Below, in pieces: positions 18,333-26,808 of a stretch of DNA of 64,000 nucleotides. The stretch comes from Pseudomonas berkeleyensis (lineage in GTDB: Bacteria; Pseudomonadota; Gammaproteobacteria; Pseudomonadales; Pseudomonadaceae). The stretch covers positions 5,105,001 to 5,169,000 of the forward strand of contig NZ_CP059139.1 in assembly GCF_014109765.1 (NCBI RefSeq), written 5' to 3'. Below the pieces are notes generated by a model. It ran no database searches. It saw nothing but the letters and a program-made list of their open reading frames with translations, and was not told the DNA's origin. Every line of letters begins with the position of its first letter. The first letter of the stretch is position 1. A program made the translations under genes and the position numbers.

Positions 18333-19100
18333 ATGCGCTTTGTGTTTGCCCTGTTGCTATTTGGCCTGACCCTGCCGGCCCTGGCAGACGATCACCTGCG
18401 CCTGTATCAGGCCGCCGGCTGGCCGCAGCAACGCGAACACTTCAATCAGGCCCTTGATGCCGCCCAGCAGCGCTATCGCAGTACGCTGCCACCCGTGGTG
18501 TATCAGGCGCTGGTGGACAACAGCAATCGCCGCTTCGCTGCCGCCGCTATCGACCAGCGCGCCCGGCACAGCCTAAGCCTGGAACTGGCCGACCCGCAAC
18601 CGGCGCTGGCCTTCTTCGAGTCCGAACTGGGGCGCAAGATCGTCGCCGCTGAAACGCTGGCCACGCGTCGCGACCAGTTGGCCAAGTATGAGAATGGCCT
18701 GCCGCGCACCGAGGCCGACGCCACCCGACGCCTGCTGATTCGCCATCTGGCGCAGGCGCTGCCAGCCAAGGAGGCTGGCGCCGAAGTCAGCCTGGCCCTG
18801 GCCGGGGTGGCGGCCGACAGCCTCAGCCAGATGATTCCCGGCCTGCTCGGCGGTGGCCAGGCGCAGGGGTTGCTCAATGGCCAGCGTGAACGACTGATGG
18901 CGCAGATCGAGCAGGATCTGGACAACACCCTGCTGCATGTCTACCGCGAACTGAGCGATCCGGAGCTGGAGCAGTTCGTCGAGTTCGCTCAGTCGGCAGA
19001 TGGCAAGGCTTATTACCAGGCCGCCCTGGCCGCTCTTCGTGCCGGCCTGGCGGTGGGCATGAGCAGCGCCGACCTGGAGCCAGCACCTCAGGGAATCTAA
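18333..19100 (+). CDS. DUF2059 family periplasmic protein
   Basis: A 255-residue protein with a signal peptide (MRFVFALLLFGLTLPALA, cut before DDHLRLY). A spaced AGGAG precedes ATG 18333. The body is helical, with two similar halves: NRRFAAAAIDQRARHSLSLE...ALAFFESELGRKIVAAE and TLLHVYRELSDPELEQFVEF...DGKAYYQAALAALRAG; the second is the DUF2059 core. The function is not known. It follows the divergent 2OG oxygenase gene and precedes a block of repeats. Confidence 0.8.
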   Translation: MRFVFALLLFGLTLPALADDHLRLYQAAGWPQQREHFNQALDAAQQRYRSTLPPVVYQALVDNSNRRFAAAAIDQRARHSLSLELADPQPALAFFESELGRKIVAAETLATRRDQLAKYENGLPRTEADATRRLLIRHLAQALPAKEAGAEVSLALAGVAADSLSQMIPGLLGGGQAQGLLNGQRERLMAQIEQDLDNTLLHVYRELSDPELEQFVEFAQSADGKAYYQAALAALRAGLAVGMSSADLEPAPQGI

Positions 19101-19103
19101 TGG

Positions 19104-19396
19104 GTAGGGCGAACCGGAACGCCGACCGCCAGGAGCGCAACGAACAGTCCGCCACTCTCTTGCGGCAGCCAAAACCTATGGCGTACTGCTTCGCGACGAC
19201 TGCATGGATGCAGGAGGTAGAGCGACGCAGGAGGCCAAAGCCGAGTACGCCCTACTGCGCTGTGCCAATCAGTGGGTAGGGCGGACTCAGGAGCGCAGCG
19301 AACAGTCCGCCACTCTCTTGCTGCAGCCAAAACCTATGGCGTACTGCTTCGCGAGTACGCCCTGCTGCGCTAATCAGAACGACGAGTACGCCCTAC
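19104..19396. repeat. Dispersed repeat family A, with internal duplication
   Basis: The whole gap between the DUF2059 gene and the hydrolase is repeat. Bases 19184-19255 copy 3358-3429. In addition a 67-bp stretch at about 19130-19197 recurs at about 19288-19354 with two or three changes, so the unit was duplicated in place. GTAGGG and CCCTAC mark the outer ends. No gene is supported. Confidence 0.8.
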
Positions 19397-20334
19397 ACCA
19401 ATCGCTCGCGCAGAAAATCGAAATAGCGCTTACGCAACGCCTCGTTCTCGTTCGCCAGGTGGTGGCGGGCATCTGCCAGCCGCAGGATCTGCGGTTGATG
19501 AAACTTGTCCTGCAGCACGTCGAGGTTGTAGCGCCAGTCCACGGTCATGTCCGCCTCACCCTGAATGATCAGCGGGCTTTGTTCGCTACGCCCCGCCGCT
19601 TCGATACGCGGCACCCAATGCGTCAGTGCACCAACCCAGGACGTGGGCAAGCTGCGCGGCTGCAACGGATCGAGGTTGTGCACGAACTCAAGGAAGGTCG
19701 TGTCGCTGGAGTTGTCGCTGAAACGCCGTGGAATTTCCCGCACGAACGGGCTGAGCAGGCGGTAACTGAGTTTCGACCAGCCCCAGGCACGCGGCCGCAC
19801 CAACGGGGCCAGAAGAATGCTCTGGCCCAGCTCCGGACGTTTGCCATCGGTGAGCAGGTAATCCAGCGCGATCGCGCCGCCGGTGCTCTGCCCGCAGAGA
19901 TGCCAGGGCTGTGGCAAACCCAGCTCGGCGGCCTGCGCGAACAAACCGCCCAGCACCTGCTGGTACTCGGCGAAGTCACCAATGCTGGCACGCGCGCCAC
20001 TGGACAACCCATGCCCAGGCAGGTCACAGGCCAGCACCGCGAAGTTCATGCTCAGCGCCCAGTCGACCACATGCCGATACAGCCCCATGTGATCGTAGTA
20101 ACCGTGCAGCAACAGCAGCGTGCCACGCGGCTCGGCGGGCGCCCATAGCTGCACGGCGATCTGATAACCGGCAGCATTGAAGCTGCCAAGCCGGTTATCC
20201 AACCCGGCAAAACGTGCGCCCAGGTCAAACCCGTAGAAACTGCGATAAGCCTGCAGCGCCGGCAACTCCAGGCGCGCTGCGGCCAAGGGTCGCAGCAAAG
20301 GGCGCAATTGATCGGGTTGAAACGGCTCTGACAT
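19393..20334 (-). CDS. Alpha/beta hydrolase, lysophospholipase-like
   Basis: A 313-residue hydrolase (Hydrolase_4 type). Motifs are the oxyanion region LLLLHGYYDHMGLYRHVVDW, the nucleophile elbow CGQSTGGAIALDYL (Ser in GQSTG), the acid in QGEADMTVDW and the His in ADARHHLANE, in the usual order. ATG 20334 (MSEPFQPDQLRP) is preferred because GGAAAG lies just upstream; an ATG four codons earlier has no ribosome site. There is no signal peptide. The substrate is unknown; a monoacylglycerol or lysolipid is the family guess. Confidence 0.85.
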   Translation of the reverse strand: MSEPFQPDQLRPLLRPLAAARLELPALQAYRSFYGFDLGARFAGLDNRLGSFNAAGYQIAVQLWAPAEPRGTLLLLHGYYDHMGLYRHVVDWALSMNFAVLACDLPGHGLSSGARASIGDFAEYQQVLGGLFAQAAELGLPQPWHLCGQSTGGAIALDYLLTDGKRPELGQSILLAPLVRPRAWGWSKLSYRLLSPFVREIPRRFSDNSSDTTFLEFVHNLDPLQPRSLPTSWVGALTHWVPRIEAAGRSEQSPLIIQGEADMTVDWRYNLDVLQDKFHQPQILRLADARHHLANENEALRKRYFDFLRERLV

Positions 20335-20461
20335 GGGGCTTTCCATAGGCTGCGGGAGGCTTCGAGAGACGCTTCAGGGGTAGCGCTCTCGATAGCTGCG
20401 ATATTCAGCTGCCGGGCGCATCGTGGCAAGCTACACGCCCTTTTTCAGCCCAGCGCATTCC

Positions 20462-21043
20462 ATGCCCCGTCTTTCGCGCAAGAATCTGCTCCTCGCCCTG
20501 CTTGCCCTGGTCTGGCTGGGCGGCATGCTGCTGGCTTATCGCTGGTTCGAAACGCGTTACCTGCGCACCTTCGACGAACGCGCGGCGGTGTTTTCCGGCG
20601 CACAATTGCGTTTGCCGGACGAACTGGCCGGTTCCGGCGCGATTCGTCTGGTGCATTTCTGGGATCCGGCCTGCCCCTGCAACGTCGGCAATCAGCAACA
20701 CCTGGCCGAACTGATCGAACGTTACGTCCCCCAGGGCGTGCAATTCCACGTGGTGCAGAAACCGGGCAGCCAGGGCCGCCTGCCGGCCGAACTGGCAGCC
20801 TTGCGCCCCATCGACGCCATGCCTGGTAGCGCCGACCTGCCCGCCAGCCCGGCCGTGGCGATCTGGGACAAACAGGGCCAGCTGGCTTACTTCGGTCCCT
20901 ACAGCGAAGGGCTGGTGTGTAACTCCAGCAACAGCTTCATCGAACCCATACTCGAAGCCCTCGCCGCAGACCGCAAGGTCGATGCCAGCAACACCCTGGC
21001 AGTAGGCTGCTTCTGTGAATGGGCCAAGCCAAGTAGCGAGTGA
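20462..21043 (+). CDS. Membrane-anchored thioredoxin-like protein (DUF6436 type)
   Basis: A 193-residue protein with one N-terminal membrane helix (about 9-26, LLLALLALVWLGGMLLAYRW) and a periplasmic thioredoxin-like domain. The redox motif is the unusual CPCNVGNQQHL after the strand IRLVHFWDPA, so CxC rather than CxxC; two more Cys pairs occur in LVCNSSNSF and VGCFCEW. The start ATG 20462 is the first inside the conserved part. It ends 6 bp before the end of the convergent AraC gene. A role as a periplasmic reductase is inference. Confidence 0.75.
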   Translation: MPRLSRKNLLLALLALVWLGGMLLAYRWFETRYLRTFDERAAVFSGAQLRLPDELAGSGAIRLVHFWDPACPCNVGNQQHLAELIERYVPQGVQFHVVQKPGSQGRLPAELAALRPIDAMPGSADLPASPAVAIWDKQGQLAYFGPYSEGLVCNSSNSFIEPILEALAADRKVDASNTLAVGCFCEWAKPSSE

Positions 21044-21049
21044 CAGGCT

Positions 21050-22054
21050 TCAACTGCGGCCACGCGGTGTGCCGCCCTGCCAGCGACGAAACGCGCGGTA
21101 GAACGGCGACAGCTCGGCGAAGCCACAGGCTCTCGCCACCTCGCGCACGCCCAGCCCCTGCTCCAGCAAGCGCAGCGCACGCAAGCGCCGGACTTCGTCA
21201 TGCAGTGCGCGAAAGCTGCTGCCCTGCTCGCTCAGCGCCCGCTGCAACGCACTACGATGACTGCTCAAGGCCAGCGCACAGGCCTCCAGGCTGCACGTCG
21301 TACTGCCCAGGTTGAGCTCCAGCCAGTAGCGCACCCGTGCCAGCAGCTGGTTCTCCACCAGTCCGGCCAACTGCTTCTCAGCTTCTTCGCTCAGCACCTC
21401 GAACAATCGCGGACTGGCGCTGCGCGAGGGTCGGGCGAGTGCAGCGCGCGGCAGGATCAGGGCATCGTGGGCTTGCGAGAAGCGCGGCTCGACGCCCAAC
21501 AGACGGCGGTGCTCGGCGAGCTTGCGCGGTGCGCGATGGCGAAAGTCGACGCCCAGCAACGGCAGCTCGCCACCGGCCGCCGCCAGCATCTTGCTCAGCA
21601 GCACGGCCAGACATTCCATTTGCTGGCGCAGCGAGCCAACACCCCGGTAGTTGAGGTCGATGACCAGACGCACTTCGTCGTCCCGCTCCTCCAGTCGCGC
21701 CGCGAAGCCACCGGAAAGGATGTGCTGAAAGCGCACGAAGGCCTGCAAGCCCTGACGCAGATCGCGCGCGGCCAGCAGCAGATAACCGATCACGTCCATC
21801 GGCCGCGGCTGCATCACCTCCCCCAGATGCAGGCCGATATCGACGTCACCGCTGATGCCCTCCAGCGCCTGCCAGAAGCGCGGCGCGTTGTCATGATCCT
21901 CGCGCGACTCCAATAAAGGCGCGGCCAGCGGCACGCCGGCATAGGCGCGCCGATAGGTGTCGGTCGGATCCAGTCCCAGCGCGGCCAGGGCCTCATAGAG
22001 CAGGCGGCGCAGGGTCGAGGAATGGGTCAGGGCAACGAAAGCACTGTCAGCCAT
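21050..22054 (-). CDS. AraC-family transcriptional regulator
   Basis: A 334-residue regulator of the OruR/ArgR-like AraC group. The N-terminal part (about 15-195) is the Arabinose_bd ligand domain, with GDVDIGLHLGEVMQPRPMDV typical. The HTH pair covers about 235-330: CSLEACALALSSHRSALQRA and GVREVARACGFAELSPFYRA. It is divergent from hacB with about 120 bp between starts, the same arrangement as PA0306-PA0305, so it is the obvious candidate regulator of the acylase. The ligand is unknown. Confidence 0.88.
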   Translation of the reverse strand: MADSAFVALTHSSTLRRLLYEALAALGLDPTDTYRRAYAGVPLAAPLLESREDHDNAPRFWQALEGISGDVDIGLHLGEVMQPRPMDVIGYLLLAARDLRQGLQAFVRFQHILSGGFAARLEERDDEVRLVIDLNYRGVGSLRQQMECLAVLLSKMLAAAGGELPLLGVDFRHRAPRKLAEHRRLLGVEPRFSQAHDALILPRAALARPSRSASPRLFEVLSEEAEKQLAGLVENQLLARVRYWLELNLGSTTCSLEACALALSSHRSALQRALSEQGSSFRALHDEVRRLRALRLLEQGLGVREVARACGFAELSPFYRAFRRWQGGTPRGRS

Positions 22055-22174
22055 GGTGGCTCCGGGCAGATATTGACCATAGACTTTCAGCCTTGCGACA
22101 TATGGTCAATGCCGGCACGTGCACGCCTGAGCAAAATGCTCGGACGCTTGCTTGATAACAATAAGGATCGCTCG

Positions 22175-24553
22175 ATGAAACGCTCTCTGACCGCCCTTGC
22201 CCTGGTGGTTGCCGCCGCAGCTGGCGGATTGACCTGGTACCTGCACGACAAGCAGCCGATACGCGATGGCGAACAGATGTTCGGCGCGCTGCAGGCTCCG
22301 GTCACGGTCGACTACGACGAACGCGGCGTGCCGCACATTCGCGCCGAGAACGAAGCCGACATGTATCGCGCCCTGGGCTACGTGCATGCCCAGGATCGTC
22401 TGCTGCAGATGGAGCTGTTGCGGCGCCTGGCGCGCGGTGAGCTGGCCGAGGTGCTCGGCGAGAAGCTGGTGCCCACCGACCGCCTGTTCCGCACCCTGGA
22501 AATCGGCCGCCATGCCGACGCCTATGCCGCCCGCCTGGACGCCAACAGCCCCTCCACGCAAGCACTGCAGCACTACCTCGAGGGCGTCAATCAGTACCAG
22601 GCCAGCCGGCCGCGGCCACTGGAGTTCGACCTGCTGGGCATCGAACCGCGTCCCTTCACCGTCGCCGATACACTTAGCGTCGCGGGCTACATGGCCTACA
22701 GTTTCGCCGCCGCGTTCCGTACCGAACCGGTGATGACCCATATCCGCGATGAGCTGGGCGCGGATTATCTCAAGCTGTTCGATCTCGACTGGCACCCTCA
22801 GGGCGTGCTCGGCTCGCCCTTGGCCAGCGGTGACTGGAAAGATCTCGCCGCTCTCGCCCAACTCACCGACAGCGCCCTGGAAGGCAGCGGCCTGCCGCAG
22901 TTCGAAGGCAGCAATGCCTGGGCAATCTCCGGTAGCCGCACCGCCAGCGGCAAACCACTGCTGGCCGGCGATCCACACATTCGCTTCTCGCTGCCCGCGG
23001 TCTGGTACGAGGCGCACCTGCAAGCACCTGGCTATGAGCTGTACGGCTATCACCACGCCCTGATTCCCAGCGCCATGCTCGGCCACAACCGTGACTTCGC
23101 CTGGAGCCTGACCATGTTCCAGAACGACGATCTCGACCTGATCGCCGAACGGGTCAACCCGGACAATACCGATCAGGTCTGGTATCAGGGGCAGTGGGTC
23201 GACCTCCAGCAGCGCACGGAAACCATCCAGGTCAAGGGCGCCGAACCGGTGCAGATCACCCTGCGTCGCTCCCCGCACGGGCCGATCGTCAACGATGCCC
23301 TGGGCCAGACCAACGGCAGCACGCCGATCGCCATGTGGTGGGCCTTCCTCGAAACCGACAATCCGTTGCTCGATGCCTTCTACCAGCTGGGCCGCGCTGA
23401 GACCCTGGACAAGGCCCGCACTGCAGCCGAGAAAATCGAAGCGCCGGGTCTCAACGTGGTCTGGGCCAATGCCGCTGGTGACATCGGCTGGTGGGCTGCA
23501 GCCAAGCTGCCGCTGCGCCCGGCCGGGGTCAACCCGACCTTCATTCTCGACGGCGCCAGCGGTGAGGCGGACAAGCTCGGCTACCATCCCTTCACTGCCA
23601 ACCCACAGGAAGAGAACCCGCAGCGCGGCTATATCGTCTCGGCCAACTACCAGCCAGTGCCTGCCAGCGGCATCGAGATTCCCGGCTATTACAACCTGCC
23701 GGATCGCGGTCAACGCCTGAACCAGCGCCTGAGCGATGCCTCGGTGAAATGGGACACGCACAACAGTCAGGCCCTGCAGCTCGACCCCGGCACCGGCTAT
23801 GGCCCACGCCTGCTGGCACCGATTCTCGACGAACTGCGTGAGGCAGCAGCGAACGATGAGGAACGCGCCCTGGTGGAGCAACTGGCCAACTGGAACGGCG
23901 ACCACACACTCGACTCCGTCGCCGCCACGCTATTCAACCAGCTGACCTACCAGCTCGCTCACGAAGCCATGGCCGACGAGTTGGGCGACGTGTTCTTCGA
24001 CAGCCTGCTGCAGACCCGCGTACTCGACACGGCGTTGCCGCGTCTGACCGCCGACGCCGAGTCACCCTGGTGGAATCGCCAGGGCAGCGAACAGCGCGAA
24101 AGCCGCGCGCAGATCGTGGCAGACGCCTGGCGCGCCAGCCTGGAACACCTGCGCAGCGTACTCGGCGATGACGCCAGCACCTGGCACTGGGAGCGAGCGC
24201 ACACCCTCACCCACAGCCATCCATTGGGCCAGCAGCAGCCGCTGGCCTGGCTGCTCAACGTCGGCCCGCTTGCCGCGCCCGGCGGCCATGAAACGCCGAA
24301 CAACCTGTCGCACAAGGTCGGCCCGGCACCGTGGCCGGTGATCTACGGGCCATCGACCCGACGTCTGATCGACCTGGCCGATGCCGACAAGGCGCTGGGC
24401 GGCATTCCGGTGGGTCAGAGCGGCGTGCTCTTCGATGCCCATTACGGCGACCAGGCGCAGGCCCATGTCACCGGCCAGTACCAACCGCAGCATCTGAGCG
24501 AGGCGGATGTAGTGGCGCATAGACAGGGAACGCTCAGGCTCCTTCCTCACTAA
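22175..24553 (+). CDS. hacB: HacB-like penicillin-amidase-family acylase (AHL acylase)
   Basis: A 792-residue Ntn-hydrolase precursor exported to the periplasm (MKRSLTALALVVAAAAGG... with an uncleaved-anchor-like start). It splits itself before Ser246 in EGSNAWAISG, which then becomes the catalytic N-terminal nucleophile of the beta chain. Further marks are YVHAQDRLLQMELLRRLARG in the alpha chain and HNRDFAWSLTMFQNDDLDL in the beta chain. The P. aeruginosa orthologue PA0305 (HacB) removes the acyl chain from homoserine-lactone signals, chiefly long ones. ATG 22175 follows AAGGATCG. Confidence 0.88.
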   Translation: MKRSLTALALVVAAAAGGLTWYLHDKQPIRDGEQMFGALQAPVTVDYDERGVPHIRAENEADMYRALGYVHAQDRLLQMELLRRLARGELAEVLGEKLVPTDRLFRTLEIGRHADAYAARLDANSPSTQALQHYLEGVNQYQASRPRPLEFDLLGIEPRPFTVADTLSVAGYMAYSFAAAFRTEPVMTHIRDELGADYLKLFDLDWHPQGVLGSPLASGDWKDLAALAQLTDSALEGSGLPQFEGSNAWAISGSRTASGKPLLAGDPHIRFSLPAVWYEAHLQAPGYELYGYHHALIPSAMLGHNRDFAWSLTMFQNDDLDLIAERVNPDNTDQVWYQGQWVDLQQRTETIQVKGAEPVQITLRRSPHGPIVNDALGQTNGSTPIAMWWAFLETDNPLLDAFYQLGRAETLDKARTAAEKIEAPGLNVVWANAAGDIGWWAAAKLPLRPAGVNPTFILDGASGEADKLGYHPFTANPQEENPQRGYIVSANYQPVPASGIEIPGYYNLPDRGQRLNQRLSDASVKWDTHNSQALQLDPGTGYGPRLLAPILDELREAAANDEERALVEQLANWNGDHTLDSVAATLFNQLTYQLAHEAMADELGDVFFDSLLQTRVLDTALPRLTADAESPWWNRQGSEQRESRAQIVADAWRASLEHLRSVLGDDASTWHWERAHTLTHSHPLGQQQPLAWLLNVGPLAAPGGHETPNNLSHKVGPAPWPVIYGPSTRRLIDLADADKALGGIPVGQSGVLFDAHYGDQAQAHVTGQYQPQHLSEADVVAHRQGTLRLLPH

Positions 24554-24695
24554 AGAACCTGTCTCGGATCTGCTGCGCGTCGGCTAAACAGCGTTGAAAA
24601 CGGAATCGGAATGCTCATTTACTCAAGTAAACTCCGCTTCCTCAGCCATTTTCGCCACTGTTTATCTCTAGCTCGCAAGATCCGAAGCAGGTTCT
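24554..24695. repeat. Dispersed repeat family B, copy 2
   Basis: Opens AGAACCTG...GGATC and closes GATCCGAAGCAGGTTCT, so the ends are inverted (AGAACCTG / CAGGTTCT). The middle holds CTGCTGCGCGTCGGC, ATGCTCATTTACTCAAGTAA and CTCTAGCTCGCAAG as in the other two copies. It begins right at the hacB stop and lies at the join of two conserved gene blocks. Confidence 0.85.
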
Positions 24696-24705
24696 AAGCC
24701 ATCCA

Positions 24706-24754
24706 TGCACAGCGTGGTGCGCCAACGGTGCATCACGCTGCACGCTGGTGCACC
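24706..24754. promoter_or_regulatory. Cluster of NtrC-like half-sites
   Basis: Five GCAC/GTGC half-sites lie in 49 bp: TGCAC 24706, GGTGC 24716, GGTGCA 24727, TGCAC 24739, GGTGCACC 24747. The spacings (16-bp and 14-bp dyads) depart from the 17-bp TGCACC-N5-GGTGCA consensus, so single sites would be weak. They are 85-130 bp upstream of a sigma-54 promoter, a usual enhancer distance. Confidence 0.5.
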
Positions 24755-24837
24755 ACCCCGCCACTCCATGCAGATGTGCCCCCCTCAAGGTGCCCTGCGC
24801 CCCGCGAAATCTGGCTTTTCAGCCTTGGTAATAAAAT

Positions 24838-24853
24838 TGGCACACGCCCTGCA
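24838..24853 (+). promoter_or_regulatory. Sigma-54 promoter of the nrsZ-like RNA
   Basis: TTGGCAC-ACGCC-CTGCA: GG at 24839-24840 and GC at 24851-24852, exactly ten bases apart, matching the -24/-12 consensus TGGCAC-N5-TTGCA. Expected transcription start is about 24864. Confidence 0.75.
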
Positions 24854-24863
24854 TAAGGTAAGG

Positions 24864-25030
24864 CAAGACCCAGTTTCGGGGACCTTGGTACAGGCAGGCC
24901 GGGGAATCCCCTTCTTTATTCGACGCGACAGACGCGTCACAGCAGCGCGCCGTAACCCGCTCGATGAGCACGGCGCCACCCGTTTCGGGGACCTTGGTAC
25001 AGGCAGGCCGGGGAATCCCCTTCTTTATTC
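24864..25030 (+). ncRNA. nrsZ: NrsZ-like nitrogen-regulated small RNA, two modules
   Basis: A 49-base segment at 24873-24921 is repeated with no visible change at 24982-25030. Each copy holds TTTCGGGGACCTTGGTACAG and ends in GGGGAATCCCCTTCTTTATT, a short stem followed by a T-rich run. P. aeruginosa NrsZ is made from a sigma-54/NtrC promoter between ntrC (PA5125) and PA5126, and is processed into three similar short modules. Here the sigma-54 promoter, the repeated modules and the position next to the PA5126-PA5127 homologues all agree, with two modules instead of three. The RNA is thought to act on rhlA mRNA in P. aeruginosa; whether that target exists here is unknown. Its 3' end overlaps the end of the convergent gene by 6 bp. 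Confidence 0.65.
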
Positions 25031-25468
25031 AGGACGCAGCGCCAGCCTCACGCGCCAACGTCCATCCTCCGGCGCGCCGCGCCACACCCCGTCCAGCGGG
25101 CGGGGTGAGATCAAGACCAGCAGCAGATCCCGTCCGTCGCGCTCGATGCGCCAGTTCACCAACCCCATTGGCAGGCTCAGCTGCCCGTCACGCACTCGTC
25201 CATAGGCATCGTCGAAGCGATACACCAGTGCGCCGTCGACATGCTCGGTCAATGCCTGGGGCTCGCGATTGAACCAGAGCTGCAAGCCCTGCTCCCAGGG
25301 CTCGGCATCCTCGATACGCAAGCGCGGTGGATCGAACAAACGGCCCAGCATCACCCCGACCAGAAAGGCGATGAGCAGCACCGAGGCGATGAAGCGCCAG
25401 CGAAGTCGCGGCCGGGGATCCTCGACCGGCGTAGAATGCTCGTCATCCCTGTGCTCGGAGCCCTGCAT
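25025..25468 (-). CDS. Membrane-anchored hypothetical protein (PA5126-like)
   Basis: A protein of up to 147 residues with one membrane helix (about residues 26-44, [20 protein letters not shown]) and a beta-rich outer domain ([40 protein letters not shown]). The start is uncertain: ATG 25468 gives [20 protein letters not shown], and its CAT shares two bases with the trmL ATG on the other strand. No in-frame ATG lies between it and the helix. I do not recognise a function. Confidence 0.6.
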   Translation of the reverse strand: MQGSEHRDDEHSTPVEDPRPRLRWRFIASVLLIAFLVGVMLGRLFDPPRLRIEDAEPWEQGLQLWFNREPQALTEHVDGALVYRFDDAYGRVRDGQLSLPMGLVNWRIERDGRDLLLVLISPRPLDGVWRGAPEDGRWRVRLALRPE

Positions 25469-25934
25469 GTTCCACGTCATCCTCTTCCAACCGGAAATCC
25501 CACCCAATACCGGCAACATTATCAGGCTGTGCGCCAACAGCGGCTGCCAGTTGCACCTGATCGAGCCGCTGGGCTTCGAGCTGGACGACAAGCGCCTGCG
25601 CCGCGCCGGGCTGGATTATCACGAGTACGCCACGCTCAAACGCCACCCCAGCCTGGAAGTATGCCTGGAAAGCCTCGACCAGCCACGCCTGTTCGCCTTC
25701 ACCACCAAGGGCTCGCAACCCTTCCACGAGATCGCCTACCAGCCTGGTGATGCCTTCCTGTTCGGCCCGGAAAGCCGTGGCCTGCCGGAGGAAGTGCGCA
25801 ACGCCCTGCCGCCGGAGCAGCGCGTACGCCTGCCCATGCGCGCCGGTTGCCGTAGCCTGAACCTGTCCAACACCGTGGCCGTCACCGTCTACGAGGCCTG
25901 GCGGCAGAACGGCTTCACCGACGCTGATCAGTAG
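25467..25934 (+). CDS. trmL: TrmL, tRNA (cytidine/uridine-34-2'-O)-methyltransferase
   Basis: A 155-residue SPOUT-class enzyme that methylates the wobble ribose of tRNA-Leu isoacceptors. The trefoil-knot motifs are [20 protein letters not shown] near the start, [14 protein letters not shown] in the middle and [20 protein letters not shown] at the end. ATG 25467 has GGAG eight bases upstream, which fixes the start against the longer open frame. A shared terminator with secB follows at 25982. Confidence 0.95.
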   Translation: MFHVILFQPEIPPNTGNIIRLCANSGCQLHLIEPLGFELDDKRLRRAGLDYHEYATLKRHPSLEVCLESLDQPRLFAFTTKGSQPFHEIAYQPGDAFLFGPESRGLPEEVRNALPPEQRVRLPMRAGCRSLNLSNTVAVTVYEAWRQNGFTDADQ

Positions 25935-25981
25935 GGTGCGCTGTGCGTATCGACTGCCCACCCAGCATGATCACGCACAAC

Positions 25982-26008
25982 AAAAAAGCGCCCCACGGGG
26001 CGCTTTTT
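25982..26008. terminator. Bidirectional terminator between trmL and secB
   Basis: AAAAAGCGCCCC / GGGGCGCTTTTT hairpin with a two- to three-base loop between convergent genes; A and T runs on both sides. Confidence 0.92.
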
Positions 26009-26026
26009 CATTCGATCGACCAACGC

Positions 26027-26518
26027 TTAGTGAGCGGTGGTTTCGGCCTGGCCAGCCTGCTGCATGCGCTGCAGCTCCTGGGCGTACAGAGCATCGAAGT
26101 TCACCGGCGACAGCATCAGTGCCGGGAAGGAACCACGGGTCACCAGGCTGTCCAGTGCCTCACGGGCATACGGGAACAGGATGTTCGGGCAGAAGGCGCC
26201 AAGGGTGTGGCTCATCGACGCTGCGTCCAGGCCCTTGATCAGGAAGATGCCAGCCTGCTGAACTTCAGCGATGAAGGCAACTTCTTCGCCGTTCTTGACG
26301 GTCACCGACAGGGTCAGCACCACTTCGTGGAAGTCACCTTCCAGGCCGCGCTGGCGGGTGTTGAGATCCAGACCGACGCTCGGCGTCCACTCCTGACGGA
26401 AGATTTCCGGGCTCTTCGGCGCTTCGAAGGACAGATCCTTGACGTAGATGCGCTGCAGGGAGAATTGCGGGTTCTGCGAATCGGCAGCGGCGGCACCGCT
26501 GTTGGCTTGCTCGGTCAT
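26027..26518 (-). CDS. secB: SecB, export chaperone
   Basis: Cytosolic tetrameric chaperone that keeps precursor proteins unfolded and hands them to SecA. The 163-residue protein starts at ATG 26518 ([20 protein letters not shown]); earlier codons in frame are not conserved. Marks are [49 protein letters not shown] and [19 protein letters not shown]. It is downstream of grx in one run: rhodanese-grx-secB, with gaps of 1 and 28 bp. Confidence 0.97.
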   Translation of the reverse strand: MTEQANSGAAAADSQNPQFSLQRIYVKDLSFEAPKSPEIFRQEWTPSVGLDLNTRQRGLEGDFHEVVLTLSVTVKNGEEVAFIAEVQQAGIFLIKGLDAASMSHTLGAFCPNILFPYAREALDSLVTRGSFPALMLSPVNFDALYAQELQRMQQAGQAETTAH

Positions 26519-26546
26519 GGCGTTTGCCTTCCTTAACGTTACGGTT

Positions 26547-26807
26547 TCAAGCGGGGCTCTGCAGCAGTGCGTCGAGCTTGCCGGCGCGCTCCAGGGCGTA
26601 GAGGTCGTCACAGCCGCCCACATGGGTGCTGCCGATCCAGATTTGTGGCACCGAGGTGCGGCCTGCCTTGCGGGTCATCTCCGCGCGCATGGCTGGCTGG
26701 CCATCGACACGAATTTCCTCGTAATCCACCCCTTTGCTCGCCAGCAATTGCTTGGCACGGATGCAGTAGGGGCACCAGTCGCTGGAATAGATGACCACAC
26801 CAGCCAT
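26547..26807 (-). CDS. grxC: Glutaredoxin (Grx3/GrxC type)
   Basis: An 86-residue dithiol glutaredoxin that reduces disulfides with glutathione. The active site is WCPYC (Cys12 and Cys15) and the glutathione-binding [20 protein letters not shown] follows. Length and sequence fit the Grx3 group. It starts one base after the rhodanese stop and precedes secB, as in other Pseudomonas. Confidence 0.95.
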   Translation of the reverse strand: MAGVVIYSSDWCPYCIRAKQLLASKGVDYEEIRVDGQPAMRAEMTRKAGRTSVPQIWIGSTHVGGCDDLYALERAGKLDALLQSPA

Positions 26808-26808
26808 G

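Noticed and set aside
22106..23905. 599-codon open frame on the minus strand
   Set aside because: Antisense to hacB; no recognisable domain and no ribosome site.
24873..25030. Two 49-bp direct repeats as a CRISPR array or transposon ends
   Set aside because: Only two copies, no repeat-like dyad, no cas genes, and a sigma-54 promoter plus gene context explain them as RNA modules.
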